NCBI RefSeq assembly: GCF_947259025.1
Contig: NZ_CAMYKO010000005.1
Span: 744,001 to 808,000 of the forward strand
Length of the DNA: 64,000 bases
From: an uncultured Methylophaga sp.
GTDB taxonomy: Bacteria; Pseudomonadota; Gammaproteobacteria; Nitrosococcales; Methylophagaceae
Direction: 5' to 3'
Position numbers and translations under genes: made by a program
Shown here: one piece after another, positions 9,188 through 23,542 of the stretch
How the letters are laid out: each line of letters starts with the position of its first letter
How positions within the stretch are numbered: position 1 is the stretch's first letter
Notes under the pieces: generated by a model
Told to the model about the DNA's origin: nothing
The model's input: only the letters and a program-made list of their open reading frames with translations
The model's database searches: none

Positions 9188-9970
9188 TTATTTTTCTGTC
9201 AATGGCATTGAGAGTCCCTGCAGGACATAGCCGTCATTAAGGTTCTGTACCACTGCCACCAGGCTCATCTCGTTGAGCTTCCAGTCCGATGCCAGCGTGA
9301 TATCAGCATCAATGTCTGTGCTGCCGTCTGGGTTAAGGTCAAACGGTCCCAGCCAGCGGCGGACCAGGTTCTGATGGTTAAAAACGGCGCCTATATTATC
9401 ACCTCCGCCTATCTCACTGATAATGTTGTCTTCAATTAGCGCCAGATAGACTTTGCTGTGCTTTCTGTTATCAGGGTCAGGGACAGACACGCTGCTGTGA
9501 ATTTCTAATTGCTGATCGCTTTTTTCGGCCTGCAGTTTGATATCGGCCTCGGCATCAAAATCATTGATGAACTCAATCGCTGTCACACCGTGCTGACGCC
9601 AATTGTGGACAATTTCACCGCCGATAAACACGCCAGGCGTGAAAACGGTCTGATACAGGTTAAGCCGCGCCAATTGCTTTTGCCGTTCGCTATAAAACGG
9701 GGTCGCAAAACGATCAACCCAGCCTTTTTTCTGATCCAGGTAATCGATATGAAAAGTCAGCGCGATCAGTTGCTCGCGCGCAAAACCCTGTTCAGGCAAC
9801 TCGCGGCTCCAGCGCTCGGCAGGCGGACATTGGCCACAACCTTCCGACACAAACAGCTCCACCACTGCAGCTTGTTTGTCGCCGCTTTCTGCTTCCCATC
9901 TGTCGGCATAAGCATTATCGAACAGCAGAAATAACAATAAGCCCAGCCCGGTGATTGTCTTGTTCAGCAT
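9188..9970 (-). CDS. DUF1223 secreted thioredoxin-fold protein
   Basis: A 260-residue protein with a signal peptide (MLNKTITGLGLLLFLLFDNAYA) and, near residue 44, the CxxC motif SEGCGQCPPAERW. This is typical of DUF1223 proteins, which are predicted to have a thioredoxin-like fold. The CxxC suggests a periplasmic thiol-disulfide role; the function is not established. It lies between truD (23 nt upstream) and cysG (2 nt downstream). Confidence 0.8.
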   Translation of the reverse strand: MLNKTITGLGLLLFLLFDNAYADRWEAESGDKQAAVVELFVSEGCGQCPPAERWSRELPEQGFAREQLIALTFHIDYLDQKKGWVDRFATPFYSERQKQLARLNLYQTVFTPGVFIGGEIVHNWRQHGVTAIEFINDFDAEADIKLQAEKSDQQLEIHSSVSVPDPDNRKHSKVYLALIEDNIISEIGGGDNIGAVFNHQNLVRRWLGPFDLNPDGSTDIDADITLASDWKLNEMSLVAVVQNLNDGYVLQGLSMPLTEK

Positions 9971-9993
9971 ATTAAGCCCCTGTGATGCCTTTA

Positions 9994-11067
9994 TTACTGA
10001 GAAAAGTCAGGTTTTACGGAGTTCCGCAGGCTTACGTCGGTAATGTCGGCCAGTTCCCTTAACACAGCGGTAGCATAACTGCCGGGTGGCAGAAAAAAAC
10101 TGAGTAATAAATCTTCGCCTTGCCACAGCCAGGAGAACTGCTGAGGCCTCAGCCGCAGCGACCGGCGTTCTTGTTTAAGCCCTGCCTGCTCAAGGCCCTG
10201 CTGCCAGTCTTGCCAGTCAGCTAATACCTGCTCTTCCAAAGCCAGAGCCCGCTGTTGGCTCAAGGGCCGTCCCCTGCCCCACAAGGGTCCGGTAGGGTGA
10301 ATATCAAAGTCGTTCAGCCGCTTTTCAACCCCGTCATCGTTGCTGCCGGGCAGAAACACACTGCCTGACCCATCAAGCTGCATCATATCGCCGGCCAGCC
10401 ATTGCTGCCAGTTGTTCAGCCTGACCCTCTCTGACACAACCAGGTTAAACAGCCAGGACCGCCCCGCGGAAAGAATCATTTTGCGCTGCTGGCTTTTTTT
10501 AGGTTTCAGCGCCTGTTCAAACCATTGCTGAGCACGTTGCAGATTATTCAGACTGTGACCAAAGCGCTGCTGGGCGAAATAATTGGGCACGCCGAAACTT
10601 TTAATGCGCTCAAGGTTCTGTTCCCAGCGCGCGGTGTCACCTTCAATATCAGTGAGCAACAGGCTGAACTGATTGCCCGCCAGCACACCGCGTTTGAGTT
10701 TTTTTGTATGTTTAGAACGCTTCAGGATACGGTAGTTGTCAGCGTTAAACTGATCCCAGTCCGGCTCATCATGACCCTCAAGCTTGATACTGAACCACTG
10801 CGTAGTCACGGCATGGCGATCTTTGAGTCCGGCATACCCGACTGCCACCGAATCAACACCGGCAAAACGGGCCAATTGTCCCGCCAGCCAGTCTGTGTTG
10901 CTGCTGGCCTTTTCAATTAACAGAAAAGTATGTCCGCCCTCACCGGCCAGTTCAAAAGGCAAATGTTCATCGACCCGGAAGTGTGTCGGCTGCTGCCGGA
11001 TACTGGCCCTGCATAAAGCGGCATCCGCATTGGCTCTGGCCAGTTGATTAAAATCAAATTCCGCCAC
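9994..11067 (-). CDS. truD: TruD, tRNA pseudouridine(13) synthase
   Basis: A 357-residue enzyme that isomerises U13 of tRNA(Glu). The catalytic segment GYAGLKDRHAVTTQWFS is present, with catalytic Asp83. The inserted TRUD domain follows in the C-terminal half. The gene is 9 nt downstream of ispF, the usual ispD-ispF-truD order in gammaproteobacteria. Confidence 0.97.
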   Translation of the reverse strand: MAEFDFNQLARANADAALCRASIRQQPTHFRVDEHLPFELAGEGGHTFLLIEKASSNTDWLAGQLARFAGVDSVAVGYAGLKDRHAVTTQWFSIKLEGHDEPDWDQFNADNYRILKRSKHTKKLKRGVLAGNQFSLLLTDIEGDTARWEQNLERIKSFGVPNYFAQQRFGHSLNNLQRAQQWFEQALKPKKSQQRKMILSAGRSWLFNLVVSERVRLNNWQQWLAGDMMQLDGSGSVFLPGSNDDGVEKRLNDFDIHPTGPLWGRGRPLSQQRALALEEQVLADWQDWQQGLEQAGLKQERRSLRLRPQQFSWLWQGEDLLLSFFLPPGSYATAVLRELADITDVSLRNSVKPDFSQ

Positions 11068-11076
11068 CGGCTAAGC

Positions 11077-11544
11077 CTATTTGATCAACACTACGGCATG
11101 GGCGGCAATGCCCTCTTTGCGTCCGGTAAAGCCCAGCTTTTCGGTTGTAGTGGCCTTGATATTGAGTTCTGCTTCACTGATTGCCATATCATCCGCCAGC
11201 AAAGCTTTCATTGCCGGAATATGCGGTGCCAGTTTTGGCGCCTGCGCCACCACTGTGGCGTCAATATTACTGACCGCCCAGCCACGTGCAGACAGATCAG
11301 CAATAACCCGCCTCAGCAGCACCCGGCTATCGATATTTTTGAAACTGTCATCGGTATCTGGAAAGTGATGGCCGATATCCCATAATCCAGCCGCTCCCAG
11401 CAAAGCATCACAAATCGCATGGATCAGCACATCACCGTCGGAATGGGCTTCCAAACCGTGGCTGTGAGGAATGTTAACGCCGCCGATGATCAGCGGACAG
11501 TTATCAGCAAAGCGATGAACATCAAAGCCGTGACCAATACGCAT
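11077..11544 (-). CDS. ispF: IspF, 2-C-methyl-D-erythritol 2,4-cyclodiphosphate synthase
   Basis: A 155-residue MEP-pathway enzyme making the cyclic diphosphate precursor of isoprenoids. The metal ligands Asp8 and His10 (GHGFDVHRF) and His42 in the following [18 protein letters not shown] segment are present. The start codon overlaps the ispD stop by one base (TAATG), so the two are translationally coupled. Confidence 0.97.
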   Translation of the reverse strand: MRIGHGFDVHRFADNCPLIIGGVNIPHSHGLEAHSDGDVLIHAICDALLGAAGLWDIGHHFPDTDDSFKNIDSRVLLRRVIADLSARGWAVSNIDATVVAQAPKLAPHIPAMKALLADDMAISEAELNIKATTTEKLGFTGRKEGIAAHAVVLIK

Positions 11545-12254
11545 TAGGATTGCTCCGCCTGTTGTTGCATATAAAGAGAAGCCAGCGCCAAATCTTGGGG
11601 CACTGTGATTTTGATATTGTCCTGATGGCCTTCCACCATCATCGGCTGCCAGCCGGCCAGTTCTATCGCACTGGCTTCATCGGTCACCGTCAGGCCCTGT
11701 TTTGAGGCCGTTTCCAAGGCTTTTTTCAAAATGCCCAGGCGGAACATCTGCGGGGTCGCGGCCCGCCACAAGCCATGGCGATCCACTGTTTCCAGAATTT
11801 GATTATCGGCATCCGCCCGTTTGACCGTGTCATTGACCGGGATCCCCAGAATGCCGCCGACCTGGTGGGTGAGCAGCGTTTCCAGCATACGGTCAATATC
11901 CTGCTGACGCAGGCAGGGTCTGGCCGCATCATGCACCATCACCCAAGGATCATCATCAGTATGCTCGGCCAGCGCATACAAGGCATTGAGGACCGAATCA
12001 GCGCGTTCTTTCCCGCCTTTGGCGAACAACAATTCACAATCAGGATTGAAATCAATTTCAGACCACCACGGATCATCATCGGCCAGCGCCAATACAATAC
12101 CTTTGATCTGAGGATGGGCAGCGAGTCTTTCCAGCGTGTGTTGCAACACCGGTTTGTTGTCGAGCGTCAGATACTGCTTGGGTCTATCAGCCAGCATACG
12201 GCTGCCGATACCCGCCGCCGGCACCACGGCCCAGACATTCTCGGTATTACTCAT
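11544..12254 (-). CDS. ispD: IspD, MEP cytidylyltransferase
   Basis: A 236-residue enzyme that joins CTP and methylerythritol 4-phosphate. The nucleotide-binding signature [20 protein letters not shown] is at residues 10-29, and VHDAARPC is conserved further on. It overlaps the ftsB stop by 8 nt (ATGAGTAA) and the ispF start by one base. Confidence 0.97.
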   Translation of the reverse strand: MSNTENVWAVVPAAGIGSRMLADRPKQYLTLDNKPVLQHTLERLAAHPQIKGIVLALADDDPWWSEIDFNPDCELLFAKGGKERADSVLNALYALAEHTDDDPWVMVHDAARPCLRQQDIDRMLETLLTHQVGGILGIPVNDTVKRADADNQILETVDRHGLWRAATPQMFRLGILKKALETASKQGLTVTDEASAIELAGWQPMMVEGHQDNIKITVPQDLALASLYMQQQAEQS

Positions 12255-12540
12255 CCTGTTGGGCGTCGCTTTCGATCACATGAAAAAAAGTCTCGCCCCG
12301 GCGAATCATGCCCAACTCACTGCGGGCACGTTCTTCCAAGGCATCGAGACCGCTTTTCAGATCCTGTACTTCGGCCGTCAGCACCTGGTTACGCTCGGCC
12401 AATTTGTCATTGTCGAGCCGTTGTTTTTCCACCTGATGATGCAGACGCAGCAAGGAAGGCAGCCCGTCATGACTGAACCAGAGTCGGTATTGCAGCAATA
12501 CCAGGAATATGGCCAGCACAATCATAACGGGTTTAATCAT
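12247..12540 (-). CDS. ftsB: FtsB, cell division protein
   Basis: A 97-residue single-pass membrane protein. A short cytoplasmic N terminus and one transmembrane helix (about residues 4-21) lead to a periplasmic coiled coil (HHQVEKQRLDNDKLAERNQVL) and the conserved EERARSELGMIRRGETFF. FtsB bridges FtsQ and FtsL in the divisome. It lies between eno and ispD, its usual place. Confidence 0.95.
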   Translation of the reverse strand: MIKPVMIVLAIFLVLLQYRLWFSHDGLPSLLRLHHQVEKQRLDNDKLAERNQVLTAEVQDLKSGLDALEERARSELGMIRRGETFFHVIESDAQQDE

Positions 12541-12543
12541 GGC

Positions 12544-16360
<3,817 letters not shown>

Positions 16361-16451
16361 TCAAAATAAACGACGCGGCCAGAATAGCTGCGCTCAAAAT
16401 AGGGTATAAATTATCAGAATTGCCCAGTTCGCTCAATCAAAAACTGGTTTA

Positions 16452-17789
16452 TCAAGGCTGTTCCAACAGCGGCAGCCAGCCCTTTTCACCGATATCCGCG
16501 GCGTAATGCTCGGCGTAGCCATAGCCCACCACCGCAATCAGTTCCTGCCCGACAAAAAGCAGCGGGATTTGAGTGCGCTGCCAGGGCGGCACGCCCCACT
16601 CCTGAAACAGCTGTTTCAGGGATTTGTGCTGGGCATGGCCCTGCAACCTGATACGCTCGCCACCCTGACGAAATTTCAACATTATCTGACTGTTTAACAC
16701 ATGCGGTTTGAGCCCTTGACCGGAACTGAGACGCCAGTGCAGTCGACGGCCATCACCCAGGGTCATCGTCTCGGTGCCGTTGATAAGGGTTTCGCCCAGA
16801 TCAGTGCGGTCGGTTTCTGCTGACTCAATAAACAACTGATCCCGGTAACGTCTGACCAGTCCACCCGGCCATTCAACATGCGGGTTTTTATCTTCGGCCG
16901 CCAGACAGACTTCTTCCAACACCCGCTGCAAAATGGCAGCAGACGGTAATGGCAGTTCAGCCGTTTCAATGGCATAACGCAGCAGATTACGCTGACGGGC
17001 CTCAGGCAGTTGCGTCAATGCCGAAATCGACAGACCATCACTGTCCGTTAACAAGACTTGCCCGGCATCGAGCTGTGCCAGCCCGCGCATCAACACGACA
17101 GCTTCACGGCAGTGGTCAGCACTGCGGCTGAGGGTGGTGGCCATTCCCGGCCAGCGTTGTTCCAGCAGTGGCCAGATGGCATGGCGCAGATAATTCCGGT
17201 TCAGGGTCTGATCGTCATTGCTGGGATCGTCAATCCATTGCAGCTTATGCAGCTTTGCATAGCTCACAATGTCAGTTTTGCTGATGCCGAGAAATGGCCG
17301 GATCACAGTCAGGCCCTGATTATCGCTTTCTTCTGCCATTGCCGATAGACCAGCCGGTCCGGCGCCGCGCAGCAGTTGTAATAACAAGGTTTCGGCTTGA
17401 TCCTGCTGATGCTGTGCGGTGAGCAGAACTTCATTATCAGCCAAATCAAAGCGAAAGGCGTGATAGCGGGCCTCACGGGCCGCGGCTTCCAGCCCCAGTT
17501 CATCGACACTATCAACTGACACGCTGACAGACTCAAAACTGACGCCCAAATCAGCCGCAGTCTGGCGGCATTGCACAGCCCAGCGACTCGAGTCTGGATG
17601 CAATCCATGATCAATATGAAGTGCCCGGATGGCGGGCAATTGCGGGTGGTGGGTGGTCGCCAGCAGATGCAGCAGAACATGCGAGTCCACGCCGCCACTG
17701 TAGGCGACGCAGACTGCTCTGTCATCAACCTGACGGATCAGGTCAACAATAAACTGCTGGGGATTCAGGGCTTTGTGGCTGGATGCCAT
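16452..17789 (-). CDS. tilS: TilS, tRNA(Ile)-lysidine synthase
   Basis: A 445-residue enzyme that adds lysine to C34 of tRNA(Ile) with anticodon CAU, switching it to read AUA. The PP-loop motif VAYSGGVDSHVLLHLL lies near residue 28, followed by the conserved HIDHGLHPDS and TAQHQQDQAETLLLQLLRG. The TilS C-terminal domains follow. It lies just downstream of accA, a frequent pairing. Confidence 0.96.
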   Translation of the reverse strand: MASSHKALNPQQFIVDLIRQVDDRAVCVAYSGGVDSHVLLHLLATTHHPQLPAIRALHIDHGLHPDSSRWAVQCRQTAADLGVSFESVSVSVDSVDELGLEAAAREARYHAFRFDLADNEVLLTAQHQQDQAETLLLQLLRGAGPAGLSAMAEESDNQGLTVIRPFLGISKTDIVSYAKLHKLQWIDDPSNDDQTLNRNYLRHAIWPLLEQRWPGMATTLSRSADHCREAVVLMRGLAQLDAGQVLLTDSDGLSISALTQLPEARQRNLLRYAIETAELPLPSAAILQRVLEEVCLAAEDKNPHVEWPGGLVRRYRDQLFIESAETDRTDLGETLINGTETMTLGDGRRLHWRLSSGQGLKPHVLNSQIMLKFRQGGERIRLQGHAQHKSLKQLFQEWGVPPWQRTQIPLLFVGQELIAVVGYGYAEHYAADIGEKGWLPLLEQP

Positions 17790-17807
17790 GATGTCTGCCC
17801 CTGTTGA

Positions 17808-18764
17808 TTAACCCTCAAATTCGCCGTAATTGAGGATCCGCTGCTGACGGCGCTTGATCAGGTTCTCATGGGAGACTGATTCCAGTTCTTTAAGCTTGGC
17901 TTCCAGCGACTTGCGAACCCGGGCAGCCATTTCCTCGACATTGCGGTGCGCACCGCCCAGTGGTTCCGGCACCACTTCATCAATGAGTTCAAGCTGTTCC
18001 AGGCGGTCGGAAGTGACGCCCAGGGTGGCTGCCGCATCAGGCGCTTTTTCAGCGCTTTTCCAGAGGATAGAGGCACAGCCTTCAGGGGAAATGACCGAAT
18101 AAATACTGTACTGCAGCATCATCAGGTGATCAGCCACGCCCACGGCCAATGCGCCGCCGGAGCCACCTTCACCAATCACGGTACTGATAATCGGAGTCTT
18201 AAGTTTGGCCATTTCGTAGAGGTTACGGGCAATCGCCTCACTCTGACCGCGTTCTTCCGCACCAATCCCGGGGTAAGCGCCTGGGGTGTCAATAAAGGTC
18301 AGTACCGGCATACCGAAACGCTCGGCGGTTTTCATAATGCGCAGCGCTTTACGATAGCCTTCCGGTCGGGGCATACCGAAGTTACGGGCGACTTTTTCCT
18401 TGGTATCTCGGCCTTTCTGATGACCAATGACCGCCACCGGACGACCATTGAGGCGGCCGATACCGGTGACCAGCGCCGCATCGTCGGCATAGGCTCGATC
18501 ACCGTGCAGTTCTTCAAAGTCAGTGATGATGTGCTTGATATAATCGAGCGTGTAAGGGCGCTGGGGATGACGGGCCATCTGTGTGACCTGCCAGGGCGTC
18601 AGCGAGGAAAAGATAGACTTGGTCAGCGACTCGCTTTTTTCCTTTAACTTCTGAATTTCTTCAGTGATATTAAGATCACTGTCGTTACTCATGTAGCGCA
18701 ACTCATCGATCTTCGCTTCCAACTCGGCGATGGGTTGTTCGTAGTCAAGGAAGTTTAACTGCAT
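17808..18764 (-). CDS. accA: AccA, acetyl-CoA carboxylase carboxyltransferase alpha subunit
   Basis: A 318-residue subunit that, with AccD, transfers the carboxyl group from biotin to acetyl-CoA, the first step of fatty acid synthesis. Typical segments are [31 protein letters not shown] and [15 protein letters not shown]. It lies between pilU and tilS. In many gammaproteobacteria dnaE directly precedes accA; here pilU is inserted between them. Confidence 0.98.
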   Translation of the reverse strand: MQLNFLDYEQPIAELEAKIDELRYMSNDSDLNITEEIQKLKEKSESLTKSIFSSLTPWQVTQMARHPQRPYTLDYIKHIITDFEELHGDRAYADDAALVTGIGRLNGRPVAVIGHQKGRDTKEKVARNFGMPRPEGYRKALRIMKTAERFGMPVLTFIDTPGAYPGIGAEERGQSEAIARNLYEMAKLKTPIISTVIGEGGSGGALAVGVADHLMMLQYSIYSVISPEGCASILWKSAEKAPDAAATLGVTSDRLEQLELIDEVVPEPLGGAHRNVEEMAARVRKSLEAKLKELESVSHENLIKRRQQRILNYGEFEG

Positions 18765-18820
18765 CAGGTTACCCTTACATCCAAAAATGACGAATTATAC
18801 ACACTGGGGAGCGGCAAAAC

Positions 18821-19924
18821 TCAGTTGAGGATCAATTCATCCTCAGCATCACTATCCATAGAGCCTTCGCCCAGACGAATTGCCAGACTCAGATCATTGC
18901 GTGAGTCGGCATTATTCAGCGCCTCATCCATGGTGATTTTGCCAGATTGATAGAGCTTGATCAGTGCCTGATCAAACGTGATCGTCCCCGGATCAGTGGA
19001 CTCTCTCATCGCATCCTTGATACTGCCAATCTCACCCTTGTTGATAAGCTCGGAAATATAAGGCGTGTTCAACATGATTTCTACTGCCGGCACCCTGGCA
19101 TTGCCATCCACGGTCGGTAACAGGCGCTGGGAGATGATGGCCCGCAAATTCAGTGATAAATCCATCAGCAACTGACGGTGCAGGGTTTCCGGGAAAAAGT
19201 TGACGATGCGATCCAGTGCCTGGTTAGCGTTGTTAGAGTGCAGCGTGGCCAGACACAGGTGACCGGTCTCGGCGTAATTGATGGCGTGTTTCATGGTGTC
19301 CATATCGCGGATCTCACCAATCAGAATCACATCCGGTGCTTCACGCAGGGCATTTTTCAAGGCGTTTCCATAGGACAGGGTATCAATGCCGACTTCACGC
19401 TGTTGCACGATGGAGCGCTCATGGCTGTGAACAAATTCCAGCGGATCTTCGATGGTGAGTATATGCGAGCTGGAATTGCGGTTGCGGTGACCGATCATCG
19501 ATGCCAGCGTAGTGGATTTACCGGAGCCGGTCGCCCCAACCACCAGCACCAGGCCACGTTTTTCCATGATGATATCGCCCAGCGATGCCGGCAGATTCAT
19601 TTCTTCAAAGCGCGGTATCTTGGTCTGGATATAACGGATGACAATGGAGCATTCACCACGCTGACGGAAAATATTCACCCGGAAGCGCCCCACGCCTTTG
19701 AGGGGCACGGCGAAGTTCATTTCCAGCGTATCTTCAAACAAGGCGGCCTGCTCTTCACTCATCATCGAATAGGCCATCTCACGCACATCACCTGGTGCCA
19801 GGCGCTGTGTACCCACCGGCCGGATTAGCCCCTGAATTTTGATATGGGGTTCAGTGCCGGTGCAGAAAAACATATCTGAGGCTTCCTTGTCCGCCATCAG
19901 CCTGAAATACGGTGTCATATCCAC
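18821..19924 (-). CDS. pilU: PilU-type twitching motility ATPase
   Basis: A 367-residue PilT/PilU-family hexameric ATPase for type IV pilus retraction. Walker A GATGSGKSTTLASMIGHRN and the Asp box LIGEIRDMDTM are present. The acidic C-terminal tail (MDSDAEDELILN) and the start MDMTPYFRLMADKEASDMFF favour PilU over PilT. The likely start is GTG at 19924, with GAGGG 8 nt upstream; an ATG lies two codons later. No other pilus genes are adjacent. Confidence 0.9.
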   Translation of the reverse strand: MDMTPYFRLMADKEASDMFFCTGTEPHIKIQGLIRPVGTQRLAPGDVREMAYSMMSEEQAALFEDTLEMNFAVPLKGVGRFRVNIFRQRGECSIVIRYIQTKIPRFEEMNLPASLGDIIMEKRGLVLVVGATGSGKSTTLASMIGHRNRNSSSHILTIEDPLEFVHSHERSIVQQREVGIDTLSYGNALKNALREAPDVILIGEIRDMDTMKHAINYAETGHLCLATLHSNNANQALDRIVNFFPETLHRQLLMDLSLNLRAIISQRLLPTVDGNARVPAVEIMLNTPYISELINKGEIGSIKDAMRESTDPGTITFDQALIKLYQSGKITMDEALNNADSRNDLSLAIRLGEGSMDSDAEDELILN

Positions 19925-20009
19925 GTGGTCATCCCTCTTTTCTGTGTTTTCCCAATTAGCCTAATCCTACACCATTGTTTCAGGGCAATAAATCGCTGCC
20001 GTCAGGGCA

Positions 20010-23000
20010 TTAATTGCTGTTGACCGGCGCCCCGCTGTAACGAACACTGACCGCCACCTCACCGGGCAGAGAACCCAGTTGACTCAGCAATGTATCACTG
20101 GGTGTGACCTGCCATTCATTACCCAGGCTGAAACGGGCACTGGCCTGCTGGTTGCGATAACGCAGCTCCAGTCCCAGGCCACCGCCTTTGAACGGGGTCA
20201 GCGTGGTTTTCAGCCCTTCCACCCACTGATTGGCTTCATCGCGGCTGGCGATATCAATCTGCAGCGCGCTGGCAAAGGCTTCGCGGGCACCGGTGATATC
20301 AAACACTTTTTCCGCGGTAGCGGCCAAACCACCGGTGAAATTGTCCTGACCGATTTTGCCCTGGATCACCACCAGCTTGTCGGGCTGAATAAAGGCCTGA
20401 TACTGCTCATAGGCTTCGGCAAACACCCGCACTTCCAGCCGACCACTCTGATCATCGAGGGTAATAAACGCCATGCGGCTGCCGTTTTTAGATTTCATGG
20501 TGCGAATCGCCACCACCAGCCCGGCCGTCAGTACCGGTTTTTCATTACGCTGATAGCCCTTGGATTCGGGGGCATCCAGATCAGTAATTTTCTTGGGGAT
20601 AAACTGTGCCAGCTCTGCTTCATAGCGGTCGATAGGATGGCCGCTCAGATACAGTCCCAATGTTTCTTTTTCCGCCTGCAGCAAATGCTCCTCTGCCCAC
20701 CTGGCAGCCTGCTCCAGCGGTTCGTCCTGATTGGAATCCGACGCCGGTGTCAGACCAAACAGATCATTCTGACCACTGGCCTGATCACGGCGATGCTGCT
20801 CGGCAATCTGCATCGCTTTACCCAGACTGGCATCGAGGCTGGCACGATGTCCGCCCAAAGAATCCAGTGCCCCGGCCTTGACCAGCGACTCCATCACCCG
20901 GCGGTTAATCTTACGCATATCCACGCGGCGGCAGAAATCAAACAGGGACTCAAAAGCCTCGCCCTGTTCGCGCTCGGCAACAATGCCTGCCAAAGCTGAT
21001 TCGCCGACCCCCTTGATAGCCCCCAGGCCATAACGGATGGTGCGTTCGTCTTCCACCGTGAATTGAATCTTGCTGTGATTCACATCCGGTGGCTGGACAT
21101 TGAGCTTCATATCCCGGCATTCATCGATTAGCCCCACCACTTTATCGGTGTTATCCATATCCGCCGACAATACCGCCGCCATAAAGGCCGCCGGATAGTG
21201 GGCTTTCAGCCAGGCAGTCTGGTAGGCCACCAGGGCGTAAGCGGCCGAGTGCGACTTGTTGAAGCCGTATTCGGCAAACTTTTCCATCAGGTCGAATATC
21301 GGCCCGGATTCTTTTTCCTCTATCCCCCGATTGGCGGCGCCCTCCAGAAAAATTTTGCGCTGCTTGGCCATTTCTTCGGGTTTCTTCTTACCCATCGCCC
21401 GCCGCAGCATATCAGCGCCGCCCAGACTGTATCCGGCCAGCGTCTGCGCGATCTGCATCACCTGTTCCTGGTAAACGATAACCCCGTATGTGGGTTTGAG
21501 CGCCGGTTCCAGATCCGGATGCGGATAATCAACCCGGGCCCGGCCGTGTTTACGGTTCACAAAGTCATCAACCATGCCAGATTGCAGCGGCCCGGGCCGG
21601 AACAAAGCCACCAGCGCGATAATGTCTTCGAAAGTATCGGGCTGCAGGCGTTTGACCAGTTCTTTCATACCGCGCGATTCCAACTGGAACACGGCGGTGG
21701 TCTCACAACGCTTGAGCAGGTCAAAGGTGGGTTTGTCATCGAGTGGCAGATTGGTGATATCAATCTCATCCACCTTGTCACCGATCAGGCTGCGCACATT
21801 ATTCATCGCCCAGTCGATGACGGTCAGGGTTTTCAGACCCAGAAAGTCGAATTTCACCAGGCCGACGCTTTCCACATCGTCCTTATCGAACTGCGACACC
21901 AGGCTGGCACCATTGTGTTCGCAGTAAAGCGGCGTGTACTCGGTCAGTTCCTTGGGCGCGATGACCACGCCACCGGCGTGCTTACCGACATTACGGGTCA
22001 GACCTTCCAGTTGCAGCGCCAGATCGATCAGGGTTTTGACTTCTTCTTCGTTATCGTAGCGCTCTTTGAGTTGCGGCTCCTGCTCCAACGCCTTGGTCAG
22101 CGTCATTTTCAGTTCAAACGGCACCAGCTTGGCCAGCTGATCGACAAAGCCATAGGGATGACCCAGTACCCGGCCCACGTCGCGCAACACGGCTTTAGCC
22201 GCCATGGTGCCGTAGGTAATGATCTGGGAAACGTGGTCACGGCCATAATGCTGGGACACGTATTCAATCACCCGGTCGCGGCCGTCCATGCAGAAGTCGA
22301 CGTCAAAGTCAGGCAGCGAGACCCGTTCCGGATTCAGGAAACGTTCAAACAGCAGGTCATATTGCAGCGGATCCAGATCGGTAATTTTGAGCGCATAGGC
22401 CACCAGCGAACCGGCACCCGAGCCCCGCCCCGGTCCCACCGGTACACCATTATTCTTGGCCCACTGGATGAAGTCGGCAACAATCAAAAAGTAGCCGGGA
22501 AAACCCATGCTGTTAATCACATCCAGCTCTATCTGCAGACGCGCTTCGTAGGGGGCTTTGTTGGATTCTCGATCAGCCTCACCGGGAAACAGCACCTCGA
22601 GCCGCTCTGCCAGGCCCCTGTAGGATTCCTCAGAAAAGAACTCATCAATGGTCATGCCTTGCGGCACCGGGAAGTCTGGCAGGTAGTGCTCACCCAGGGT
22701 GAGTTCCAGGTTACAGCGCTTGGCGATTTCCACCGTGTTGATCACGGCTTCCGGAATATCCTCAAAGAGTTTGTTCATTTCCTCGGCGCTGCGCAGATAC
22801 TGGTGCTCTGAGTACAGGCGCGGCCGGCGCGGGTCATCGAGCTGGCGGCCATCATGAATACAAACTTTGGCTTCATGAGCCTCAAACTGATCCGACTTGA
22901 GAAAACGCACGTCATTACTGGCCACCACAGGAATGTCGTGTTCGGCGGCCAAAGCCACGGCGGCGCGGATAAAGCGTTCTTCATCCTCACGGCCGGTGCG

Positions 23001-23510
23001 GATGAGTTCCAGGTAAAAACGCCCCGGAAACAGCCGCTGCCAGAATGCCAGTTGCTCGCTGGCCTCCTGCTTTTGATGATTGAGCAAGGCACGGGCAAGC
23101 GCCCCTTCACGTCCACCGGACAGACAGATAAGTCCTTCAGTCTGACCTTCCAGCCACTCGGCATCCAGCATCGGCACGCCTAAATGCTGTCCCTCGCGGT
23201 AAGCCCGTGACAACAAGCGCGACAGGTTATGAAAGCCTTCCAGGTTCATGCACAGCACGACAAAGCGTGTGCTCTGCTTGGCATCGTTGGGATCACGCAG
23301 CCTGAGATCGGCACCCAGAATGGGTTTCACCCCGGCCTGCATCGCCGCATTGAACAGTTTGACCGCGGCAAACAGGTTGTGCTGGTCGGTAATCGCCACC
23401 GCCGGCATGCCGAGGTCGACAACGCGGCTGACCAGCGGTTTTACCCTGACCAGACCATCAATCAGGGAGTAATCGGTATGAAGATGCAGATGAACAAACT
23501 GTTCGGCCAT
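20010..23510 (-). CDS. dnaE: DNA polymerase III alpha subunit
   Basis: A 1166-residue replicative polymerase close in length to E. coli DnaE. The N-terminal PHP domain begins FVHLHLHTDYSLIDG. The polymerase core has GPGRGSGAGSLVAYAL and PDFDVDFCMDGRDRVIEY, which carry the catalytic aspartates. The C-terminal OB fold includes TLDDQSGRLEVRVF. I use the ATG at 23510 (MAEQF) rather than the TTG two codons upstream. Confidence 0.98.
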   Translation of the reverse strand: MAEQFVHLHLHTDYSLIDGLVRVKPLVSRVVDLGMPAVAITDQHNLFAAVKLFNAAMQAGVKPILGADLRLRDPNDAKQSTRFVVLCMNLEGFHNLSRLLSRAYREGQHLGVPMLDAEWLEGQTEGLICLSGGREGALARALLNHQKQEASEQLAFWQRLFPGRFYLELIRTGREDEERFIRAAVALAAEHDIPVVASNDVRFLKSDQFEAHEAKVCIHDGRQLDDPRRPRLYSEHQYLRSAEEMNKLFEDIPEAVINTVEIAKRCNLELTLGEHYLPDFPVPQGMTIDEFFSEESYRGLAERLEVLFPGEADRESNKAPYEARLQIELDVINSMGFPGYFLIVADFIQWAKNNGVPVGPGRGSGAGSLVAYALKITDLDPLQYDLLFERFLNPERVSLPDFDVDFCMDGRDRVIEYVSQHYGRDHVSQIITYGTMAAKAVLRDVGRVLGHPYGFVDQLAKLVPFELKMTLTKALEQEPQLKERYDNEEEVKTLIDLALQLEGLTRNVGKHAGGVVIAPKELTEYTPLYCEHNGASLVSQFDKDDVESVGLVKFDFLGLKTLTVIDWAMNNVRSLIGDKVDEIDITNLPLDDKPTFDLLKRCETTAVFQLESRGMKELVKRLQPDTFEDIIALVALFRPGPLQSGMVDDFVNRKHGRARVDYPHPDLEPALKPTYGVIVYQEQVMQIAQTLAGYSLGGADMLRRAMGKKKPEEMAKQRKIFLEGAANRGIEEKESGPIFDLMEKFAEYGFNKSHSAAYALVAYQTAWLKAHYPAAFMAAVLSADMDNTDKVVGLIDECRDMKLNVQPPDVNHSKIQFTVEDERTIRYGLGAIKGVGESALAGIVAEREQGEAFESLFDFCRRVDMRKINRRVMESLVKAGALDSLGGHRASLDASLGKAMQIAEQHRRDQASGQNDLFGLTPASDSNQDEPLEQAARWAEEHLLQAEKETLGLYLSGHPIDRYEAELAQFIPKKITDLDAPESKGYQRNEKPVLTAGLVVAIRTMKSKNGSRMAFITLDDQSGRLEVRVFAEAYEQYQAFIQPDKLVVIQGKIGQDNFTGGLAATAEKVFDITGAREAFASALQIDIASRDEANQWVEGLKTTLTPFKGGGLGLELRYRNQQASARFSLGNEWQVTPSDTLLSQLGSLPGEVAVSVRYSGAPVNSN

Positions 23511-23542
23511 GGACAAGTTAAACCTGTAACAAAATCGGTAAT

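Noticed and set aside
21198-22811. 537-codon open frame opposite dnaE
   Set aside because: It lies entirely antisense to the conserved dnaE gene and has no domain I recognise; its length comes from codon bias on the other strand.
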